From assembly GCF_037975245.1 (NCBI RefSeq), contig NC_092577.1:10511513-10575512 (forward strand): a stretch of 64,000 bases of DNA, read 5' to 3'. Source of the DNA: Apostichopus japonicus (taxonomy: Eukaryota; Echinodermata; Holothuroidea; Aspidochirotida; Stichopodidae). Positions 58,641 to 64,000 of this stretch are shown here, piece by piece (positions within the stretch are counted from its first letter, which is position 1; each line of letters begins with the position of its first letter). The notes beneath the pieces are model-generated. The model saw only the letters and a program-made list of their open reading frames with translations. It did no database searches and was not told where the DNA came from. Both the position numbers and the translations under genes were made by a program.

Positions 58641-59729
58641 TGTTACGAGGGCCCATTGTAGCCTAACACTAGTCACTGCTAGTAAGGAACCTAATGTTAT
58701 ATTATAGAAAGTATTTGAACTTGCCTACGTGATAAATCAATATTTGAGAAATTAGGTCGGGTTACCGTGTCAGAATGTTATAATACACGATTGTTCTGGT
58801 ATATGATGACGCGCTGGTCTCGGGTTAACGTCGGTTTACGTGAAATCGCGTGTAAGCTGTGCACACATCATCGTGGATTCTCTGGAATGTTCGCGAGATA
58901 TGCAAAGGACTTCCGGGAAGGAAGAAACTGGGTCGAATCGTTACTCAGGTGTATCGAGAAAGATCTAAATGATTCTTGGCGAATCCTATAAAAACCCGCC
59001 CAGATCGGAAAGTTTCTCAGTGTCGGAACGAATACAAGCGACGACACATATTATACCATTCTACTATATATCGTCAGTGCTCAACTGCCAGTAGTTTCTG
59101 AGGGATTGAGATATCGATACCAAGATTGATTCTACACTTCCATTCAGAAGTTTGAAGAGGACTTTGCTGTGAAACTACAGTTTTCCAGTCTTTATTTCGG
59201 AGAAGGTAAAGAATTTCTGTCTCCGTTGAGGAAGTTCGTTAAGCCAGGAGTTGGTGGCTATAAAGCTGATTTTGGACTGACTCTGGTAATATTTAGTCGA
59301 CGAGAAGTTCGACTTGTGCTTCACTCGATTGTGGCCTGAAGTCTGTCTTCTATTTTGGAGCATCGCCGGAAAGAAGGTGACTGCTGTTTCTGGGATCGCG
59401 AGAAACTTCGTCGAAGACCAGTGAATTTTCGCGGTACAACGGACCGAGAATTGTCGTCATCAAGGTCGTGGCCGCTGAGGGATATCGCCGTTGGAAGAGA
59501 CCAGCGTGTTTTAATGTGTATCTTATCTTGTTAAGTTTGTGAGTAATTTTCTATATATTTGTAATTACCACTTGTTGTTGGTGGTTCAAACTCCATTGTT
59601 CAATATAGTTTACGTTCTCATTCAAATTCTCTAGACTCGTCAATTTGTCTGTGTTCCTTACGGAAACGAACCCAGGCTTGTGTCTCGTTAAAAAATAATT
59701 ATCGAGACCTCTCGCATTCCAACGCAACA
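58641..59729. mobile_element. Solo LTR, copy B (1089 bp)
   Basis: TGTTACGAGG... to ...CCAACGCAACA, flanked by ACAC (58637-58640, 59730-59733). Block A shows the empty site (gaacacaccccacaccc). TATAAAAA at 58987-58994. Same family as 48475-49485 but inserted independently. Contains about 75 bp near 59525-59630 that copy A lacks. Confidence 0.9.
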
Positions 59730-59733
59730 ACAC

Positions 59734-61853
59734 CCACACACAACTCCCCCCACTACACACCAATATCCTTTCAACCTCACCTATAGATCCCTTCATAAGA
59801 AACGTTTCATTGAACCCAGGGCAAACGACTCTCTTCTAAATTTCTTAATCGGCTTTTGTCACTGCCATAAAAATGCAGGCCCACTACTTATATAAGCAAA
59901 ATGGATAATTTGTATTAGAGCGCAACCCCCCACCCCTTAAAGTTGGCATCTCATCTCTCGAGCAATTTAAAGGTGCGATCGATTATTTCTTTGACAAGGG
60001 ACCATATTTACTTCTGGACTAACAAACTTGATTATAATTCTATTTCCATACTTCCCAATATAGAAACCCCCCCCCCCCCCGCACCACCTGTAAACTCATT
60101 GTCACTATTTGATCAAGGTATGAGCTGCTTCAAATTTCTTAACTTCATGAAATACTGAACAACCATAATGACGAACGGATCTAAACTGACACACAATGTA
60201 CTGCATCATCTCTTCACCTCTTGATTTTAAGAGCTTTCTCAATCTACTTTCACCCCATGTCCCCACCATTTACCCCCCCCCCCCTCCCCACACATACAGA
60301 GGTGTGTTTTGCATTCAGACTGAAGACCTCATTCTTTTGTTCTATTTTGCAAATCTACATACCCTAGCCTTAACAACACCCCGGAACAAAACACAAATCT
60401 TCTGAGGACCTGAGGATTCTTTTGAAATGATGTCTGAGGACTTTTAGTTCAGAATAATAAACATGTGCAACCACACATATGCCCACACAGTCCATGAAAC
60501 ACGCATACCAACAGAACATCATACTGTAAAAGCTTTGAGATGGTCATATTTATTGATGAAATGGAAATAATGGAAATTTTCTATGAAAAATGTTTAGCAT
60601 CTCATCGTTGGAGTAATTTAAGATCGGAAACAAATTATCAAGGGACCATATTTACTTCTGGACCAACAACCTTGATTATATTTCCATTTAACATACTTCC
60701 CAGACACATAATTCTTTACCGATGCCAAAGGTACACGTGGCATTGTTGAGTATTCATAACAAGCTGATGTGATGGTTAAGGTGTAAAGGACAGTGTAATG
60801 AATGATTCGACAATAGCAAAGCATCCAATTTGATAATAAGTTGACGTTAATAAGGTCTGTACTGTGAAGCAATACAATCAATTGTATTATCAAAAAAAGA
60901 AGAAGTGGTGCAAATTTAATCAGATTATTTGTATAAATAACTTTACCTACACGAGAACACATGGCCCCCAGTAATTTCGTTGTCTTATCAGTATTGTTCT
61001 AGGCTATATAATTATGTCTCTTACTAGTTTCTCCAAACTTATGCTTTTTAAAATAAAACCTTTTTTTGCATTCATAATTGTTTTTCTCGCTTTCTACTCT
61101 ACTAATCTCATGTTCGTTACGTATATTTGAATTTTCTTTATGTATGAGAGCTGCACTTTACAGTATAGACTGCAAATCAACGATTTTAAATTGTGTAATT
61201 GAGACCAAAGATAGATATTTTAACATATGTCGGTGCCAACCATCTGAAATATGAACTGTTAATGCCTCTATGCTATACTATATATAGATGCGCCAGTTAA
61301 CGCGACTCTGAAAATCTGTTAGTATCCTATATCACCGAACAAGAGGGTAGTCCCACTTTACCCTGAAACAGGCTCCCTTCACACCTTTCACATTTTATTT
61401 ACAGATGGACACATCCATGGTTAACTAAAGTCTTTGCATAACAGTAGAACCCAGTTGGATAGAAAGTGTGCGAAGGTGTACGTAAATGTACACTGCAGCT
61501 ATCGGGAGACTTCCGCAGGTTAAATTGCCAAAGAAAGAGTCTATAGCTTGGTAACCAGTAGACTGAATGTTTACTTACCCTCTATAGGTAAAGATCCCCA
61601 CAAAGTAGTTCACTCTTTTACTGGTTTTAGTCTATAAAACAACTTAACCAGTTGTTCCTAGTTAATCGAAGTTCACTTCCAATTTCTAATGTGGCTCTGT
61701 ATACTATGTGTATATAAATTAGGCATTTCTATATACTATTCTGAGGTGTTGTACAGCAAAGTAAGGATACGTTATGTTTAAACGAAGATTGCGTGTATTT
61801 CACGTGAGAACACCTTGTCACGGTCAACGATTCCATTGTGCGAAATCGTTGAT
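59734..61853. other. Block B right part, no supported gene
   Basis: Collinear with 46010-48056. C tracts near 60067 and 60273 are longer than in block A. No gene recognised. Confidence 0.6.
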
Positions 61854-62167
61854 GTGCGTAGCATTAATTAATAGTAATCTCACCAGACTTAGGAAAGTGG
61901 GGTTTACGGTAACATTAGGGGTTGAGGGAGAAAGTGGAGAACGGAAACTGGTTACAGAAACGGAGGCCTATAAGCTTTGTGGTTTTTATCTTTTTCCAGT
62001 ACTTACATCAGATGAATATTTGTGTTTATTAGTTAAACATTATAATAAGTAGAAGTCAGATGTTGCCAATGTGTACTTTCCAGTCTTTGGTTCGGATAGG
62101 TCAAATTTCATTGAGGGCACCGAAGTCAATGGTGCGTTTTAATCAGATTTTTTGTTATAAACCCAAG
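61854..62167. other. Unique sequence right of block B
   Basis: No recognised gene. An open frame at 61774-62052 spans the duplication boundary and has no family motif. Confidence 0.45.
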
Positions 62168-62468
62168 CAGGCGCGTAGCCAGGAATTTGTAAAGGGAAGG
62201 CGAACCTGTAGGCAAACTATAAGAGCCGTAGATTCTGCTTAAAATCTATCTAAGCATAGCGCCACTATAAGTTGGCGCTACGCGTACAAGAAAATTTGGG
62301 CTGAAAATGCCTCCCAGAACACTGGAAATGGTACTTCCGCAGGCCATGTAAGTTGCATCCAAGCTTGTAATTACTAGCGATATCATAAAAACATACCAAC
62401 AAAATATGCTCAACTCAAGGGGGGCGGCGTTCGACCCCTTCGCACCCCCCTAATTGGCTACGCGCCTG
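62168..62468. mobile_element. 301-bp hAT-type MITE
   Basis: Ends CAGGCGCGTAGCCA and TGGCTACGCGCCTG, an inverted repeat of 14 bp. Flanked by an 8-bp duplication with one mismatch (aacccaag 62160-62167; aatccaag 62469-62476). An 8-bp duplication and a CAGG start are typical of hAT elements. No coding capacity. Confidence 0.88.
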
Positions 62469-63303
62469 AATCCAAGCAAACTTTCAATTTGTCTCTAAAC
62501 TCCGCTCGTAGAAAATATACAACATTTGAAGTGAACAAAGAAAAGAGCTAAGTAGTCTTGATGTAGATTCTATCGAATCACTATGAATCCATGGAGGATA
62601 GGGGTTACGATTCGAAAGCCGTGACATTTGGCCTTGATTTAAACGTTGCACTGTTGCAAACTATGCATAAGTTAGAAGCACGCATCGTACAGATCACGGT
62701 CAACAAAGTTAGAAGCCACTAGGAAGTTAGTCATTGGTGCTACATACGTTATTTGCGAAAAGCATAGCAGAGTTTGGGGAGAGGGGGTAAGGGCGATGCT
62801 TTTTGGGCGGTTTTGATTGTTTCCAGAACTTATCTCAGCTTCTATTAAAGTAAAGTCTAGTTGTTGAACTAAAGATACGTTCAAAATATTAAGTGGAAAT
62901 TTTGATACAACAAGTTAACATTCCGGCTCTTAATATTCGTAATTGTGAGCATGTGGCCGGGGGGGGGGACATTTTCGAATAACATACGATAGAATACGAC
63001 AAAACTTCCGCCGATTTATAGTTCGAAATTTCTCCTTTGATAAAACCTGTAACCATAGTTACACCAAATGCCTAGCCCGAAACAGTGGATGATTCATTTT
63101 CAGCTTCCGCCCCCCCCCCTTCCCGCCCCTTACCACATACACGATCGAAACAACTCTTAGCGCGACTTTCCTAACCCACTATTTCTCTCTTTCTTTTCCA
63201 TTCCTTCCTCCTCTGTTTTCCCACGCATTTTTCTCTCCTCTTTTTTTTCTTTCCTCTTTTTCTTACCCGGGACGGGCGTCCCTCCCCCCTGGATACGCGC
63301 CTG
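62469..63303. other. Low-complexity region ending in a second hAT-like terminus
   Basis: No gene. G tract near 62959 and C tracts near 63110 and 63281. At 63290-63303 ggatacgcgcctg resembles the right end of the MITE at 62168, but no matching left end or duplication was found. Confidence 0.5.
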
Positions 63304-63305
63304 AC

Positions 63306-63835
63306 GAGGTACGTCATTCTACAGACCAGCCGCCTTATATATCGGTCCATATGTCTCTATCGGTCACTATTTTCTCTTCCTTACTCCTGTCTTGTTACTT
63401 GTTCCTTTGACTTACATTTTATATATTTTCTTTCACGCTACCCACATCAGTGTTTGATATACTCCTATACGTACACTGTGAGGTACGTCATTCTACAGAC
63501 CTGCCGCCCTATATATCAGCCCATGTTTCTCTATTGGTCTCTATAGTCATTCTCTCACCCTAACTCTTGTCACTTGTTCATTTGACTTACATGATATATA
63601 TTTTATTTCACCCGCTACCCACATCAGTGTTTGATAAATTCCTATTCGTACACTATGAGGTACTACATTCTACAGACCTGCCGCCCTATATATCAGCCCA
63701 TGTTTTTCTACATCTTAGCCAAAAGGCCGAGAAGCGACCTGCCGCCCTATATATCAGCCCATCTGTCTCTATTGGTCTATATAGTCTTTCTCTCACCCTT
63801 ACTCCAGTCTAGTTACGTGTTCATTTGACTTAACA
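63306..63835. repeat. Three-copy tandem repeat of about 175 bp
   Basis: gaggtacgtcattctacaga starts at 63306 and 63480, and gaggtactacattctacaga at 63657. The copies include ccgccctatatatc, cactacctgttc-type text and ttcacgctacccacatcagtg. The third copy is interrupted near 63705-63740. Confidence 0.9.
63712..63737 (-). ncRNA. 26-nt fragment of the U2 snRNA 5' end
   Basis: On the minus strand: TCGCTTCTCGGCCTTTTGGC then TAAGAT, identical to the conserved start of U2 snRNA from its second base. It stops before the branch-site recognition region, so it is not a functional U2 gene. It sits in a short insert in the third tandem-repeat copy, and acctgccgccctatatatca occurs on both sides of it. Confidence 0.75.
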
Positions 63836-64000
63836 TGTTATATATTTGCTTTCACGCTTTGTCCGTTCTTCTAAATTGGAAAAAAGATAAGCAACTCGAC
63901 CAGAGAAAACAAACAAAAGCCTTTGTTTACAGTTTTTGTTTTCCTTTCGTTATTTTTCTCATTTTCATTCTCAAAATAAAATACAAGGCCCGTTTATGTT
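63836..64000. other. Window end, nothing recognised
   Basis: AT-rich, no gene seen. Confidence 0.4.

Larger units (their letters stand above)
49876..61853. repeat. Segmental duplication, block B
   Basis: Direct-orientation partner of block A, carrying the intact TRIM gene 5. Block-B-only sequence includes 51755-53540, the 257-bp insert at 55073 and the LTR at 58641. Confidence 0.88.

Noticed and set aside
63290-63303. A full second hAT MITE ending here
   Set aside because: Only a right-end-like terminus was found; no matching left end or 8-bp duplication could be located.
1-64000. tRNA genes, rRNA genes and CRISPR arrays
   Set aside because: None was recognised by eye; the regular repeats present are satellites and microsatellites. 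A tRNAscan or Infernal run would be needed to exclude small RNA genes.

Overview
The window looks like animal nuclear DNA. It is AT-rich, has GT-AG introns, many DNA-transposon families with clean target-site duplications, non-LTR and LTR retroelement remnants, and a local expansion of TRIM-type (RING / B-box / coiled-coil / beta-propeller-like) genes. I favour a marine invertebrate deuterostome, perhaps a holothurian, but only from the general look of the gene family and repeats; the species cannot be fixed from the sequence.

Region 1 (1-29395) is three tandem units of about 8 kb. Each carries one TRIM-like gene on the minus strand (3220-5394, 17850-20024, 25784-27952) whose coding part is a single exon, preceded by a predicted intron of about 154 nt in the 5' leader. 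Upstream of each gene lies an array of about 290-bp tandem repeats, and nearly every repeat copy reproduces the leader splice donor. Unit 1 is enlarged by a complete 5953-bp PIF/Harbinger element (5667-11619, 35-bp perfect terminal inverted repeats, TTA duplication) and by a 410-bp inverted-repeat element (11869-12278). The Harbinger element has an apparently intact two-exon HARBI1-type nuclease gene, interleaved on the opposite strand with a MADF-BESS gene that has a frameshift.

Region 2 (29396-32719) has no recognised gene. It holds a perfect 67-nt palindrome and a CTA trinucleotide microsatellite.

Region 3 (32720-61853) is an older duplication of a second TRIM-like gene with its flanks: block A (32720-48056) and block B (49876-61853). 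The block B gene (56163-58418, 751 aa) is intact. Its partner in block A is split by a 5085-bp transposon (39041-44125) with a 2-bp duplication. Removing the element and one duplication copy gives an open frame of exactly the same length, so the insertion looks recent. The transposon has ends packed with an AGATTGA motif, carries two exons of what looks like a SAM-domain (SAMD3-like) gene, and contains a 1221-bp TA-flanked inverted-repeat element. The blocks differ by many other insertions, including two solo LTRs with 4-bp duplications at different sites, decayed LINE reverse-transcriptase pieces, and a 257-bp retroposed fragment with a degenerate hammerhead-like motif.

Region 4 (61854-64000) has a 301-bp hAT-type MITE and a tandem repeat of about 175 bp interrupted by a 26-nt exact piece of the U2 snRNA 5' end.

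Functionally, the TRIM-like proteins are predicted E3 ubiquitin ligases, plausibly of innate-immune type. The array grows by tandem duplication, shows a mosaic patch suggesting gene conversion, and loses members to transposon insertion.
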